Assembly: GCA_035310125.1 (NCBI GenBank)
Contig: DATGEP010000201.1
Coordinates: forward strand, 42,177-106,176
DNA: 64,000 bases
From: DATGEP01 sp035310125
GTDB taxonomy: Bacteria > Chloroflexota > Ktedonobacteria > Ktedonobacterales > JADMIN01
Direction of reading: 5' to 3'
Shown here: positions 34,567-44,087 of the stretch, in pieces
Numbering within the stretch: position 1 is the stretch's first letter
Layout of the letters: every line of letters begins with the position of its first letter
Made by a program: the position numbers and the translations under genes
Notes under the pieces: generated by a model
The model's input: only the letters and a program-made list of their open reading frames with translations
What the model was told of the DNA's origin: nothing
Databases searched by the model: none

Positions 34567-35031
34567 GTGATCTCGTCCGACATCTTTCCAGAGGGCCGCC
34601 GCGGGCGTCAAAGACGTGTCTCTATCCACATAACGGTATATACGTCGCATCCTTCACATTCTGACACAGCATACTGAAAAATTGCCTGTCATTACCTTAG
34701 AGATGCAACCGGCACGTGCAGGCGACGGAAGGGAGCAGCGCGCTACCGGGTTCGGGCGGACGGCGTGGGCGGGAGGCGGCGGGGTCGGCGCCGGGATCGG
34801 CACCCGTTGACCCACGCGCAGGCGCAGGCGGCACCGCCTCATCCGCGAGGCCTCCGTCTCGCACACGCTTGCCGGCTGCACCACTTAGCGAGATCTGAGA
34901 GTCGGCGTGGCGCGGACTTTCCATTCATTACACACGTTTCACGAAACCATGCGGGCTCTGTCAGCGTGTAAACAGTGAGGGAATGCTGTTCAAGCGACGT
35001 ACATACATGTGAGGAAAAGGAGAATACAAGC
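34567..35031. other. Divergent intergenic region with a GC-rich block
   Basis: Between the DedA-like gene and the secreted protein gene lie 465 bp. 34730-34860 is extremely GC-rich with purine-rich runs on the plus strand and frames rich in Arg, Gly and Ala that do not look translated. The last 130 bp are AT-richer and likely hold the promoter of the next gene; no clear pair was found. Confidence 0.35.
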
Positions 35032-35574
35032 GTGCGAAACAATGGGAAGTTGGTGGCGATTAGTGTGCTGGTGTTTGTCGTGCTGGGAATAGGCGTGTTG
35101 GGATACGCACGCGCGAACAGCATCGCCGCGCTAACGGATCCGAACGATGTCACTCCCGCGGTAGCGACGGACGCTTCTCTGAACGGCCTCTGGTATGGGC
35201 CGTTGAGCATCACGCGCTTCGACACATCGGGCCATCCGTACGAACATCTCTCCGAGGCGTTCTATCTGAAGCTCGACCTGCATGCGGACCGCTCGATCTC
35301 GGGGACCTATACTACCTGCTCCTACACAAACTCGGTGAAGAGGAGCGCCCTCAACTCCTACACGATGGAAACCGGTGTGCTCAGTCCGAACGGCAAGACT
35401 ATCAATCTCTATCTGTTCGCGCCGATGTACGGTACCGCCAGTGGGGATTCCCTGGCGCTTCAAGGCCAGCGCTACATGCCACACGGCGACGCCGTCACGG
35501 ATTCCTACGCTTCTACACTACATAAAGTGGCCGACAGCACGTACCTTTCCGCCTGCCATATCATCGAGGGCTGA
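35032..35574 (+). CDS. Membrane-anchored or secreted protein of unknown function
   Basis: The 180-residue protein starts at GTG 35032, 9 bp after AAGGAG. A short basic N-terminus precedes one hydrophobic segment (LVAISVLVFVVLGIGVLGYA), so it is exported or anchored by a signal anchor. The rest (SLNGLWYGPLSITRF, then LKLDLHADRSISGTY and GTASGDSLALQGQRYM) has the look of a lipocalin-like or similar beta-barrel domain with Gly-x-Trp near its start, but I cannot name a family. Two Cys (in TTCSYTNS and SACHIIEG) could form a disulfide. It is convergent with the RidA gene, stops 25 bp apart. Confidence 0.65.
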   Translation: MRNNGKLVAISVLVFVVLGIGVLGYARANSIAALTDPNDVTPAVATDASLNGLWYGPLSITRFDTSGHPYEHLSEAFYLKLDLHADRSISGTYTTCSYTNSVKRSALNSYTMETGVLSPNGKTINLYLFAPMYGTASGDSLALQGQRYMPHGDAVTDSYASTLHKVADSTYLSACHIIEG

Positions 35575-35599
35575 GCGCCCTCCTCCTCCTGAAGCGAGT

Positions 35600-35998
35600 C
35601 TACCGGGCGGGATTCGCCACTATCGCGTCAGCCTCGATCTCGATGAGCAGCTCCGGGCTGATAAGGCGGCTCACCTCAACCATGGTAGCGGCGGGCGCAA
35701 TCGCGCCGAAGAACTCTCCGTGCGCCCGGCCAATCTGCTCCCAATCTTCGATGTTGACGACGAACATTCGTGTTCGCACCACATCCTGCAGGCTTGCGCC
35801 CGCCTCCTCCAGGGCCGCTCCGATCTTTCGCAGCGTCGCAACTGTCTGAGCATATGGGTCGCCGGGGCCGAGCACGTTGCCATCCGGGTCAACGGCCGTC
35901 GTGCCTGCAACAGCGATAACGTTCCCCACACGGACCGCCCGTGAGTATCCAACCGTTGTCTCCCAATGCGTGCCAGTGCTGATATTGCTGCGCTCCAT
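35600..35998 (-). CDS. RidA family protein (reactive intermediate/imine deaminase)
   Basis: The 132-residue protein starts at ATG 35998 after GGAGGCGAGCT. RidA marks are [58 protein letters not shown] and EIEADAIVA at the C-terminus; the Arg of the VRTRMFV segment aligns with the substrate-binding Arg of deaminating RidA. Such proteins hydrolyse 2-aminoacrylate and related enamines made by PLP enzymes, which fits an organism with CysM-like enzymes. The activity is inferred from the family. Confidence 0.93.
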   Translation of the reverse strand: MERSNISTGTHWETTVGYSRAVRVGNVIAVAGTTAVDPDGNVLGPGDPYAQTVATLRKIGAALEEAGASLQDVVRTRMFVVNIEDWEQIGRAHGEFFGAIAPAATMVEVSRLISPELLIEIEADAIVANPAR

Positions 35999-36389
35999 AG
36001 CTCGCCTCCTCGCCGTTTCGGCGCTCCAGCCCCTCTAACCGGAGTGCGTGGATGTGTGCCATCACGTCGCGTTCTCCATCTGTAGTATACGTCCGCCTGA
36101 TAGAGAAAATGAAGTGGAGAAGGGTGGCGAAATCCACGCTCCGCGTCAAGTCATCGGTTGCCAGGGCGCCCGGCCTGTGGTATCCTCATGCTCGCGCACA
36201 CTGTCGTGAAACCGTCCATTTATCGCGATGGAGCGTGGGGCGATGTTGCCCTGACCGTTCCGCCGCATCTCGCGTTCCGGGCCGAGGATGGCGTCTCGGG
36301 GCGATGACCGGGAGTACCGCACTCGATCTGTCCCCGAAAACGCGAGCGCTTCCAGCAAAAATATCCAGTGCAGTATTGAGGACCAATCC
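35999..36389. other. Divergent intergenic region
   Basis: These 391 bp separate RidA (minus) from the large sensor kinase (plus). In-frame ATG codons at 36288 and beyond could lengthen the kinase, but the sequence before 36390 is low in protein character. TATACG-like boxes near 36086 on the minus strand could serve RidA. Nothing else is seen. Confidence 0.35.
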
Positions 36390-39068
36390 ATGCCGCTAAT
36401 GTCGCCGTCGCCCCACCACTCAGACGCCGCTGGCGCCGGAAAACCGGCGCTCGAAAGTCGTGAGCAAGGGGGCGGACTGCGCTCGTCACTGAGCGGCGAG
36501 GCCGAGAGCCTCTTCGCGCAGAGCGGCTCTATACCCGATTTCTTCGCCGCCGCGCTCGATGGCGCAATGGCTCTCGTGCGCGCCGACGGCGGCGAGATTG
36601 CCACGCTCGACGACACGCGGCACGTCTTTGTGCTGCGCGCACGGCGGACGCGCCCGCGCCTGGAGTCGCACCTGGGGCCATTCGGCGCGCCGGGCCGCGC
36701 CTCGCAGCCAGTGCTGCCGCCGCTGCCTACGCATCCCCTGGTCGGTCCCGCGCCAAGCCATTCCGGCGTTCTTGCGTCCATTCCGTCGCACCCCAGCTTT
36801 CCAAATGTGGAGGATGATGCGAACCCGTTTGACGAGATCGAGATTCAGTCCACACAGCTCCTGCCGGCTACGATGAATACCCGTACATACCGTAAGGGCG
36901 AACGGCTCATCGGGCTTACCTGGGAGCGCGGCGAGGCGATTCTCTTGAAGGGTGAGGATTGCCGGGCGCTGCCGGGTGGGTCCGCGCCGCCGGACCCCGA
37001 TGCGCCTTGGCATCTGGCGGTGCCTATTCTACGCCCCAGCACACTCGCAATGACGCGCCCTGCCACCGATGTCATCGGCGTCATCGCCGTATACAACAGG
37101 GACCCGCTCTGGTCGTTCAGCCCACGCGACATGGAGCTCTTGATCCTCCATGCCGACCGCGTCGCCCGTGGAATGCTCGCCGCGGACCTCGCGCGCCAGA
37201 ATGCCAGCCAGGCTGAGTTGCTGGATGTGCTGGGGTCCGACGTTGCCGGCGGTGATCCGCGAGCGCTCTATCCACGCCTGCGCGACGTGGTGCGGCGCAT
37301 GATTGACGCGCCTTCCTTCGCCGTAGCCCTCTACTTTCCCAGCAACGACGTCGTCTCGTTCGAGATTGCCGAACACGAAAACGTGAGTGTCCCGACCGGC
37401 CAGATCCTCGCCTCCCACCTGCCGCCGTGGTGGGGCGCCGTGTGGCGCGGCCAGACCGTGCGTGTCTCCACACCGGAGGAGCGAGCGCAACACCCCGAGC
37501 TATGTGTGCTGGGATGGGAGAACGGTACGCCGGTGCAATCAGTGCTCGCGGCGCCGCTGATCATCGGCAATCACTTTCTGGGAGCGATAGTGGCTGGCAG
37601 CCCGCGCATAGATACCTACGCGCCAGAGCACGAGCGGCTCTTCAGCGCGATTGCTCGCTCGGCCGCCGTCCTCATTCAGAACGCGCTGCTGACCAATGCG
37701 CAGAAACATACCCTGGATACCGCACGGCGCCGGCAGGAGCAGCTTTCGCGGCTCAACAACGCGGTGCTAACCCTCAACGCCTCGCTGGATCTGGAACGGA
37801 CATTCTCGGCGCTGGTGGCGCAAGCGGCGGTGCTAACCAGCGCAACGGTCTGCGCGGTGTTCGAGCTGAATGCGGCGAAAGATGCACTGATTGGCAAGGT
37901 GGCCAACATCCACGTAGACGGCCCCCATACGCCGCTGCGTGACACACGCGTGCCGCTCGATTGGCGCGGCCTCAACGATATCATCAAGAGCGGCCAGTTC
38001 CAGGTGCTCGACCATCTGGAAAGCGAATGGCAGGACGACACCAGCGTGGGGCGGCTACTCGCGGAGCACCGTATTCGCTCGTGCCTGGTGCTGCCACTGC
38101 TGCGTGGCGAGAAAACGCTGGGATTGCTCGTGGTCTACACGCCGGGGCAGGAGCATCACTTCTCCTCGGAGGAGACGGTGCTGCTGCAAGGGTTGGCGGA
38201 GCAGGGTGCGTCCGCCGTTGACAACGCCCGGATCTTCGAGGACCAGCAACGGCTCAATCGGCAGCTCAACGAAGCGCTGGAGGAAAAGAAAGAGTTAGAC
38301 CGGCTCAAGGATGACTTTATTCTGACCGTTTCGCACGAGTTCCGCACGCCGGTGACGGCCATCGAGGGCTATGTGACACTCATTGGCCGCCATGGGCATA
38401 AACTGGAGCAGGAGAAACTGGATCAGTTCGCGACCGAGATCCACCAGTCCACGCATCAGCTGATGGGGATGATTGATCGCCTGCATGACGCCAATAGCAT
38501 CGAGTCACAGACACTTCAGCTGGACCTCCAACCGGTAAACCTGCGCTCGGCCGCGGAGGAGGCTATCGCGACGCTGGCGCCGGACGCGAAGCCGCGCATG
38601 CGGCTGGAGATACCGGAGAATCTCTGGGTGCTGGCGGAAGAGAAGAAACTAACGACGGTGTTCTCCAATCTGCTGGGTAACGCGATAAAATATTCACCCG
38701 CGGGCATGCCATGCCAGATCACGGCGCGTATCGAGGATCGCGCGACGCTGGCGCGGCAGGGACGCGCCAGCGCGCTATCCAGTGAGGCGCCGGAGCGGTG
38801 GGTGGTAACGGAGGTCCGCGACTGGGGCGAGGGCATCACGCCGGACGAGCAGAAAAAACTCTTCCAGAAGTTCGTGCGACTCTCGCGCTCGTTGACGACA
38901 GCGGTGCGCGGAACAGGATTGGGTCTCTGGATTTGCCTCAAGTATATTGAGGTGATGGGAGGTGATATCTGGGTCGAAAGCGAGTATGGTCAAGGATCAC
39001 AGTTCCAGTTCAGCCTGCCCTACATCGTGGATGCTGAGGAGGCACAATCCGCACGTTCACTGGCATGA
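36390..39068 (+). CDS. Large multi-GAF sensor histidine kinase
   Basis: The protein has 892 residues from ATG 36390 (GAGG upstream); a start at 36288 would add 34 residues. There are no membrane segments. The first 240 residues include a GAF-like domain with a Pro-rich linker (PVLPPLPTHPLVGPAP). A second GAF spans about 270-440 (PSFAVALYFPSNDVVSFEIA, SVLAAPLIIGNHFLGAIVAG) and a third about 465-640 (CLVLPLLRGEKTLGLLVVYT). A coiled segment leads to HisKA with DDFILTVSHEFRTPVTAIEG and HATPase with GLGLWICLKYIEVMGGDIWV. A receiver-only gene follows after 93 bp and is the probable partner. Signals may be soluble ligands or redox state. Confidence 0.92.
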   Translation: MPLMSPSPHHSDAAGAGKPALESREQGGGLRSSLSGEAESLFAQSGSIPDFFAAALDGAMALVRADGGEIATLDDTRHVFVLRARRTRPRLESHLGPFGAPGRASQPVLPPLPTHPLVGPAPSHSGVLASIPSHPSFPNVEDDANPFDEIEIQSTQLLPATMNTRTYRKGERLIGLTWERGEAILLKGEDCRALPGGSAPPDPDAPWHLAVPILRPSTLAMTRPATDVIGVIAVYNRDPLWSFSPRDMELLILHADRVARGMLAADLARQNASQAELLDVLGSDVAGGDPRALYPRLRDVVRRMIDAPSFAVALYFPSNDVVSFEIAEHENVSVPTGQILASHLPPWWGAVWRGQTVRVSTPEERAQHPELCVLGWENGTPVQSVLAAPLIIGNHFLGAIVAGSPRIDTYAPEHERLFSAIARSAAVLIQNALLTNAQKHTLDTARRRQEQLSRLNNAVLTLNASLDLERTFSALVAQAAVLTSATVCAVFELNAAKDALIGKVANIHVDGPHTPLRDTRVPLDWRGLNDIIKSGQFQVLDHLESEWQDDTSVGRLLAEHRIRSCLVLPLLRGEKTLGLLVVYTPGQEHHFSSEETVLLQGLAEQGASAVDNARIFEDQQRLNRQLNEALEEKKELDRLKDDFILTVSHEFRTPVTAIEGYVTLIGRHGHKLEQEKLDQFATEIHQSTHQLMGMIDRLHDANSIESQTLQLDLQPVNLRSAAEEAIATLAPDAKPRMRLEIPENLWVLAEEKKLTTVFSNLLGNAIKYSPAGMPCQITARIEDRATLARQGRASALSSEAPERWVVTEVRDWGEGITPDEQKKLFQKFVRLSRSLTTAVRGTGLGLWICLKYIEVMGGDIWVESEYGQGSQFQFSLPYIVDAEEAQSARSLA

Positions 39069-39161
39069 TCGCAGCGGTTTCTCGGCAGCAATGGCATTAT
39101 CTTTTGGAGTGAGCGGACCACAGGTAGCGTCGCCATAGACGGCGCACAGGAGAGAACAGGC

Positions 39162-39533
39162 ATGGCACACACGCCGACCATATTGATCGTGGACGATGAT
39201 CCCGCTATTCGCAAGATGCTCGTCGAGATGCTTTCGTTGGAAGGGTACCCGACCGAGACCGCCACCAACGGACGCGAGGCGCTCGACCACCTTGCCACAA
39301 GCGCCCCGCGTGTCGTGCTGCTCGATCTGTTGATGCCCGTGGTGGATGGTTGGGGGGTGATGCGCGAGCTGGAGGCGAACCCCGCCGAGCGGACGAAGCA
39401 CAAGATCATCTTGTTGTCAGCCTGGGCCAATCTGGAGAAGGCACAGGATCTCAATGCCGACGGCATGCTCGCCAAGCCGTTTCAGCTGGAGCAGTTGCTG
39501 AGTGCGCTGGCCCCAGTAACGGCTGCTGTCTAA
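39162..39533 (+). CDS. Single-domain response regulator (CheY-like)
   Basis: The 123-residue protein is a complete receiver domain: TILIVDDDPAIRKMLVEML with the acidic pair, phospho-acceptor Asp in VVLLDLLMPVVDGWG, Ser in ILLSAWANLEKA, and the Lys in GMLAKPFQLEQLL. There is no output domain. It follows the 892-residue kinase by 93 bp on the same strand and probably takes its phosphoryl group. GGAG lies about 10 bp before the ATG. It could act by protein contact or as a phosphorelay intermediate. Confidence 0.94.
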   Translation: MAHTPTILIVDDDPAIRKMLVEMLSLEGYPTETATNGREALDHLATSAPRVVLLDLLMPVVDGWGVMRELEANPAERTKHKIILLSAWANLEKAQDLNADGMLAKPFQLEQLLSALAPVTAAV

Positions 39534-39686
39534 GGCAATCTCGCTCCCTGTGCTACCACCGCGCTCTCGGCCCGCTCCCGCAGCGTCGCTGCCCCTCACG
39601 AGTGACACAACATCGGCGCGGGCTGGAGTCGCGGGCGGACCGAAGAGAGCGCGGACCGGCGAGGACACCGGTGGCAGATCAGGAAG

Positions 39687-40415
39687 CTACATGTCTGAGA
39701 TGGGCATCTCGGCGGCGGGCGCATTGGATACGGGTTCCGTCGAGGCGGCAAGGACTGCGGACGAGCCAGCGGCAGGAGAAGGAGAAGCGACTTCCGGGGT
39801 AGGTTGGGCAGGCGCTACCGGGAGCGCCGCCGGCTTAAGTGCGGCGGGCTGCCGGGGCGGGGCGATGCGGTCCAGGAGGAGGCGAGCGGCAGGAGCACGG
39901 CCTCCCAATCCACCGAGACCAAGGCCGAAGATGACGTAAATGACGCCGAGCAGCACGCGCGTCTCGATGAAGTTGAGGAGGTTGCTCCGCGGCGTAACCG
40001 TCTGATCGGTGGGCGGCAGGACGAAGATGTACATGCTGGTAATCAGCCAGTAGCAGAACATCGTCAATCCACCGGCCAGCACTGCGTACTTACGGATCAG
40101 CGACGTACCGAGTACGGAGCTGCCGAGCAGCGAGGCGAGGGCGGTGTTGGTAGTCTCGGTGGAGTCGGCGGAGGCAGTTAGAGACTGAAAGTAGGTGCGA
40201 GCTACGCGCAACCCACCATAGTAGGCGAGACCGAGCGCGAGACCGAGCGAGATCAGTACGAGCATGCCGCGGACGAAAACAGCCAGCGCGACCGCGTCGG
40301 CCGTGGTGACGTGCTTGAACGGTTCGATGAGCGCCCCCAGCAGCAGCGCACCCGTGCCAGCGGCGGCGGAGAGCACCCCCATCCCCAGCCCCCAGCGGAG
40401 CGACGTGTCACGCAT
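39687..40415 (-). CDS. Four-helix membrane protein with Ala/Pro-rich tail
   Basis: The 242-residue protein starts at ATG 40415 after GGAGGAGATTCGCGC. Four hydrophobic segments are evident: GMGVLSAAAGTGALLLGALI, GMLVLISLGLALGLAYYGGL, YAVLAGGLTMFCYWLITSMY and VLLGVIYVIFGLGLGGLGGR. The C-terminal 75 residues are rich in Ala, Pro and Ser and probably disordered. No family is recognised. It lies 35 bp downstream of another membrane-protein gene on the same strand and is likely in its operon. Confidence 0.72.
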   Translation of the reverse strand: MRDTSLRWGLGMGVLSAAAGTGALLLGALIEPFKHVTTADAVALAVFVRGMLVLISLGLALGLAYYGGLRVARTYFQSLTASADSTETTNTALASLLGSSVLGTSLIRKYAVLAGGLTMFCYWLITSMYIFVLPPTDQTVTPRSNLLNFIETRVLLGVIYVIFGLGLGGLGGRAPAARLLLDRIAPPRQPAALKPAALPVAPAQPTPEVASPSPAAGSSAVLAASTEPVSNAPAAEMPISDM

Positions 40416-40450
40416 GCGCGAATCTCCTCCAAGTGACCCCAGGTGCGGTG

Positions 40451-41452
40451 CTAACGGTCCGCGTCTACGATCATGGGGTTCTTGATGATGGGTGACTTGT
40501 TGGTCCGCTGCGAAAGTTGCGGGCGCGAGTCAATGCCACCCATGCGTGGCATCTCGACTTCTTCGCCGCCGTCGAGGACCATCATGCTCTGACGCAGCGC
40601 GTCCAGGTCATGCAGGAAGCAGGCCACCGCGCTGGCTGCCGAGCCTTTATTTTGTGCATTGTCATAGCGGCGCTGCATGGCATCGCTGGCGCCAGCGGAC
40701 TGCTGCTCGTGAGCGCCGAAGGAGTCGCCGTAGATCTCTTCCCATCCGTTCCAGCGGCCACGCAAGGGTTTCCAGCCAAGTTGGCTATCGCTGACGGCGC
40801 GCCACTTCTCTTCGGTAAAGCCCATCCAGTCACCAATGAGTTTGGAGTATGAGCTCAATAGCTCGCGAATCTGTTCGCTTTGCTCGTCCAGGCGGAGGCT
40901 GGGTTGCGGTTGGCGGTCATACTGGCCGTAGCCATTTCCGGCGCCATTGCCGCGATACTCACCGTATTCATCATACTCGGCGGCGTCGGAATAGCCACCG
41001 GGGCCGTAGCCCTGGCCGTTGACCGGGGCGCTCAGCGGCGAGCCGTAACCGTATTGCGCTGCCATCATACCAGCCATCATCCCCATCTGACCTTCATGCA
41101 AGCCGCCGTCCTCGGTGGCGAACATGTCGGGGCGCAGACCACCGACGATGATCTCCTCGGTGCCGAGTGCTTCTAGCAGACGCCAGGCAAGCCGGGGATT
41201 ACGGAGGCACCAGCCGGCTTTGCGCAGGAGGTAGACGAAGGAGAAGGCGAAGTTGACCAGCAGCCAGATGAGGCCCTTGATCGCGATCCAGAAGCCGAGG
41301 AGATAGAGGAGAAAGGTGGCCGGATTGCTGAAACCGATCCAGACAAAGTCGAAGATAATGCCGACGAGCAAGCTGGGATCGCGAATCGGATTAATGAGCC
41401 CGATAAGCGCGGAGCCGATACCCTTCTGTTGTGGGCGGTCACCCTTCGCCAT
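40451..41452 (-). CDS. Membrane protein with Gly/Tyr-rich linker and soluble C-terminal domain
   Basis: The 333-residue protein starts at ATG 41452, 8 bp after GGAGG. Two hydrophobic segments lie near residues 30-75 (LLVGIIFDFVWIGFSNPATF, then LLYLLGFWIAIKGLIWLLVN). Residues 140-190 are low complexity, rich in Gly, Tyr and Asn. The C-terminal domain (LLSSYSKLIGDWMGFTEEKW, WNGWEEIYGDSFGAHEQQ) is hydrophilic and helical. A sigma70-like promoter lies 170 bp upstream. Function is unknown. With the four-helix protein next door it may form a membrane complex; that is a guess from adjacency. Confidence 0.7.
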   Translation of the reverse strand: MAKGDRPQQKGIGSALIGLINPIRDPSLLVGIIFDFVWIGFSNPATFLLYLLGFWIAIKGLIWLLVNFAFSFVYLLRKAGWCLRNPRLAWRLLEALGTEEIIVGGLRPDMFATEDGGLHEGQMGMMAGMMAAQYGYGSPLSAPVNGQGYGPGGYSDAAEYDEYGEYRGNGAGNGYGQYDRQPQPSLRLDEQSEQIRELLSSYSKLIGDWMGFTEEKWRAVSDSQLGWKPLRGRWNGWEEIYGDSFGAHEQQSAGASDAMQRRYDNAQNKGSAASAVACFLHDLDALRQSMMVLDGGEEVEMPRMGGIDSRPQLSQRTNKSPIIKNPMIVDADR

Positions 41453-41626
41453 GTTGGTCCTCCGCTCCCGCCGCCAACCGTGGCGCCGGACCTCTGTGCC
41501 TGCCTTCGACAACACCGGAGACATATCCGGTATCTGCGCGTTATATATCCCTAGATTCCTGTGCATCCTGCATACAAACGGCTACGTACTCCGCCAGGGC
41601 CGCATGTTTTCAGTATCCAGGCCCCG

Positions 41627-41655
41627 ATTGTAACATGCACGCCAATAGTCCGCAA
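41627..41655 (-). promoter_or_regulatory. Predicted promoter of the 41452/40415 membrane-protein operon
   Basis: On the minus strand TTGCGG (41655-41650) is followed after 17 bp by TACAAT (41632-41627). The leader before ATG 41452 would be about 170 nt. The remaining part of 41453-41816 shows no gene I accept. Confidence 0.55.
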
Positions 41656-41816
41656 CCGTCCGCTTGATCGCCTGGTAGTGAGCGCGAAGCCGCAATTCAT
41701 GCGGCATGAGGATGCTATCACACCAGCTGGCGCACTTAGGAAGAAAGTACCTTGCATGTGGCCCGCGACCGGGAAGAAGCGCGGCATGCCGCACGCGACG
41801 CGAGCACCGCTGCGCT

Positions 41817-42554
41817 CTATCGCGCCAGCGCGGCGGCCAGCACGATTGGCCCCGTCGGGCCGGGGCTGCCGCGCTCCGGCTCTGGCGTGACGGCAACGGT
41901 ATCGAAGCCCTGCCACGGTCCATCCGCATGGACGACTGCCGCACCGCGCCCGGAGCGGTTGACCGTGAAGAGCGTGTTGGGAAGCGGTTTGCCACCAGAC
42001 AGCAGCCAGACCTGATACGCCTTGCCCGGCCCAGGCTGGCGCAATCCGCTGGCGACCAGCACGGCGTCGCGTCGCGCCGGCACAGCCACCAATCTCGCGC
42101 TGGCCCCCGGCGCGTCACCCGTTCCAGCCACCTGCTGGACGGTGCATTGCGGATCAGCAAGCAGATCGCGGAGCAGATCACCGGCCTCATGTTCCAGCGC
42201 CGGCTGCTCGCCGAAGAGTGCGCGAAGCAGATGGCGAACACCGCCCCGGCGTGCTGGCGCCGTGGTCGGACTACGCGCGTCGTGTTGCCCTGGAGCGGCT
42301 GGCAGCGCGCTGGCATGCGGCTGCGCGGCGGCCTCCTCGCGCACTCGCTGCAGCACCCGTGCGCGCAACGATGCGGGCGGGATCACCGGCGGCGCTGCGT
42401 AGAGAAGCCGCTCGGCGGTCTCGCGCGCCTGAGTGGCCAGCGCCCGGCATGCCTCGCAGGATTCCAGGTGGCGCTCCACCGCATCCACCTCTTCGGGTTC
42501 GAGCGCACCCAGGGCATACGCATCAACGAGGTCATCAACGTGTTTGTTCTGCAT
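41817..42554 (-). CDS. Anti-sigma factor, zinc-finger plus RskA-type domain, no membrane helix
   Basis: The 245-residue protein starts 6 bp after the sigma gene. Residues 1-50 hold a zinc-finger anti-sigma domain: DLVDAYALGALEPEEVDAVE then RHLESCEACRAL (His-x3-Cys-x2-Cys). The C-terminal 90 residues match the RskA domain: GKAYQVWLLSGGKPLPNTLF and GFDTVAVTPEPERGSPGPTG. Between them, where RskA has a single membrane span, the sequence is hydrophilic (RGGVRHLLRALFGEQPALEH), so the protein seems cytosolic. It should hold the ECF sigma factor inactive; the release signal must then be cytoplasmic rather than proteolytic. Confidence 0.87.
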   Translation of the reverse strand: MQNKHVDDLVDAYALGALEPEEVDAVERHLESCEACRALATQARETAERLLYAAPPVIPPASLRARVLQRVREEAAAQPHASALPAAPGQHDARSPTTAPARRGGVRHLLRALFGEQPALEHEAGDLLRDLLADPQCTVQQVAGTGDAPGASARLVAVPARRDAVLVASGLRQPGPGKAYQVWLLSGGKPLPNTLFTVNRSGRGAAVVHADGPWQGFDTVAVTPEPERGSPGPTGPIVLAAALAR

Positions 42555-42560
42555 GGACTT

Positions 42561-43175
42561 TCAGCTCACCTCGTCTATGCCCGCGGCCACAAGCAGCTCG
42601 CGCAGGCGCTGCATCCCCACTCGAATACGGCTTTTCACCGTTCCCAGTGGATCGCCGAGCGCGGCGGCAACCTCCGCCTGAGAGAGCCCCCCAAAGAACG
42701 CCAGCTCGATGGCCTGGCGTTGTGGCGCGGGAAGCTGCGCCAGGGCACGGCGCACTACCAGGGCTCGCTCGCTCATCCAGGCCGAAATGGACGGATCACC
42801 TTCCGGGTTGGTATCGGCAAGTGTGGCGCCCTCGGCTTCCCAATCCACGCCGGGCGCGAGGACCGGGCGGCTCTGCCGTCGCCGCACCTCATTCAGCGCC
42901 AGATTGTGCGCGATGCGGAGCAGCCATGTGCTGACCCGCCCGCGCGCCGGCTCGAAACTGGCCGCGCTGCGCCAGAGACGCACGAACACCTCCTGCGTCA
43001 GCTCTTCAGCGGTCGCTCCGTCCCGCACGATTCGCAGACACAGCGAGTAGACCGCCGGGCCGAAGCGATCGTAGAGCTGGCCGAGGGCGTCTTCGTCGCC
43101 TCCGGACACACGCCCAACCAGCGCCGTGTCATCTAAGGTCTGTCCGGTCAGAGGGTCATCCTCACTTCTCGACAT
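42561..43175 (-). CDS. ECF (SigK-like) RNA polymerase sigma factor
   Basis: The 204-residue protein has sigma-2 (ALGQLYDRFGPAVYSLCLRI, TAEELTQEVFVRLWRSAASF, WLLRIAHNLALNEVRRR) and sigma-4 (ALAQLPAPQRQAIELAFFGG, LSQAEVAAALGDPLGTVKSR) regions, complete for the ECF group, and resembles sigma-K-type ECF factors that pair with RskA proteins. Its start at ATG 43175 has no visible ribosome site, so translation may be leaderless or weak. The anti-sigma gene follows 6 bp downstream. No autoregulated promoter was identified. Confidence 0.94.
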   Translation of the reverse strand: MSRSEDDPLTGQTLDDTALVGRVSGGDEDALGQLYDRFGPAVYSLCLRIVRDGATAEELTQEVFVRLWRSAASFEPARGRVSTWLLRIAHNLALNEVRRRQSRPVLAPGVDWEAEGATLADTNPEGDPSISAWMSERALVVRRALAQLPAPQRQAIELAFFGGLSQAEVAAALGDPLGTVKSRIRVGMQRLRELLVAAGIDEVS

Positions 43176-43304
43176 TATCTACACGCGCGGGCGCACAAAT
43201 GATGAGCAAGACGCCCCCATGCATAAGGTATTCTTCGCGTCATCTCTTCACGTCTTCTCAAAGTCCGCACGTATCCATCTCCGCCGCACTGTATGGCATT
43301 GGCA

Positions 43305-44087
43305 TTATGCGGGCCGCGGGCCGAGCGTGAGGCCGCCATCCAGAACGAGCGCCTGACCCGTCATGAAAGAGCTATCGTCTGACGCGAGATAGAGCGCGGC
43401 GTGGGCAATATCATCCGGTCGCCCCATCCGCCCAAGCGGTGATTGGCGAGCAAAGTACTGCTGCACCTTTTCAGCCGGCGCGCCGGGCAGCATGCGCTCC
43501 GCCGCTTTCTCCACCATCGGCGTCCACACCCAGGATGGGCAGATGGCGTTGACGCGAATCGTGCGGGATGCGCCCTCGACGGCGAGAATCTTGACGAGAT
43601 GGATCACCGCCGCCTTCGAGGCGCCATACGACGCGAATCCCGGCGCCGCGATGAGTCCGGCGATGGAGCCGAGCGCGATAATGCTTCCCCCCTCGGCTGC
43701 CATGTGGGGCATCGCGTACTTCGCGCTGAGGAACGTGCCCTTGACATTGATATCCATAACTCGCGAAAACGTGTCGCCATCCAGCTCGGCGGTGTAGGCG
43801 CTATCGCCGATACCCGCGCAGCAGAGCAGCACATCCAGCCGGCCAAATCGCTCTGTCGCCGCGTGCATAACGCGCCGGCAGTCCTCCTCGGAGGTAACAT
43901 CTATGCGTTCCGCGGTTGCCTGTCCACGTCCAGCGATAATCTCCTCAGCGGTCGCCCGCGCGCCGTCGCCGTTCAGGTCCGCGCAGATGACAGCCGCACC
44001 CTCAGCAGCGAAGAGCAAAGCGCAGGCGTGGCCCAGCCCCGACGCCGCGCCCGTGACCACCGCCACGCGATTCTCCAGTTTACTCAT
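43305..44087 (-). CDS. SDR family NAD(P)-dependent oxidoreductase
   Basis: The 260-residue protein starts at ATG 44087 after GGGAGAACCCC. It is a classical short-chain dehydrogenase: TGAASGLGHACALLF (Gly-rich NAD(P) loop), CCAGIGDSAYTAEL in place of NNAG (the first residue pair is Cys-Cys), active Ser in ALGSIAGLI, and YGASKAAVIHL with catalytic Tyr-x3-Lys. Asp after the second strand (VICADLNGD) favours NAD. The C-terminus has MTGQALVLDGGLTLGPRP. The substrate is unknown. It stands alone. Confidence 0.93.
   Translation of the reverse strand: MSKLENRVAVVTGAASGLGHACALLFAAEGAAVICADLNGDGARATAEEIIAGRGQATAERIDVTSEEDCRRVMHAATERFGRLDVLLCCAGIGDSAYTAELDGDTFSRVMDINVKGTFLSAKYAMPHMAAEGGSIIALGSIAGLIAAPGFASYGASKAAVIHLVKILAVEGASRTIRVNAICPSWVWTPMVEKAAERMLPGAPAEKVQQYFARQSPLGRMGRPDDIAHAALYLASDDSSFMTGQALVLDGGLTLGPRPA

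Noticed and set aside
41582..41707. 41-codon minus-strand frame with protein-like sequence
   Set aside because: It overlaps the predicted promoter of the 41452 gene and has no ribosome site.
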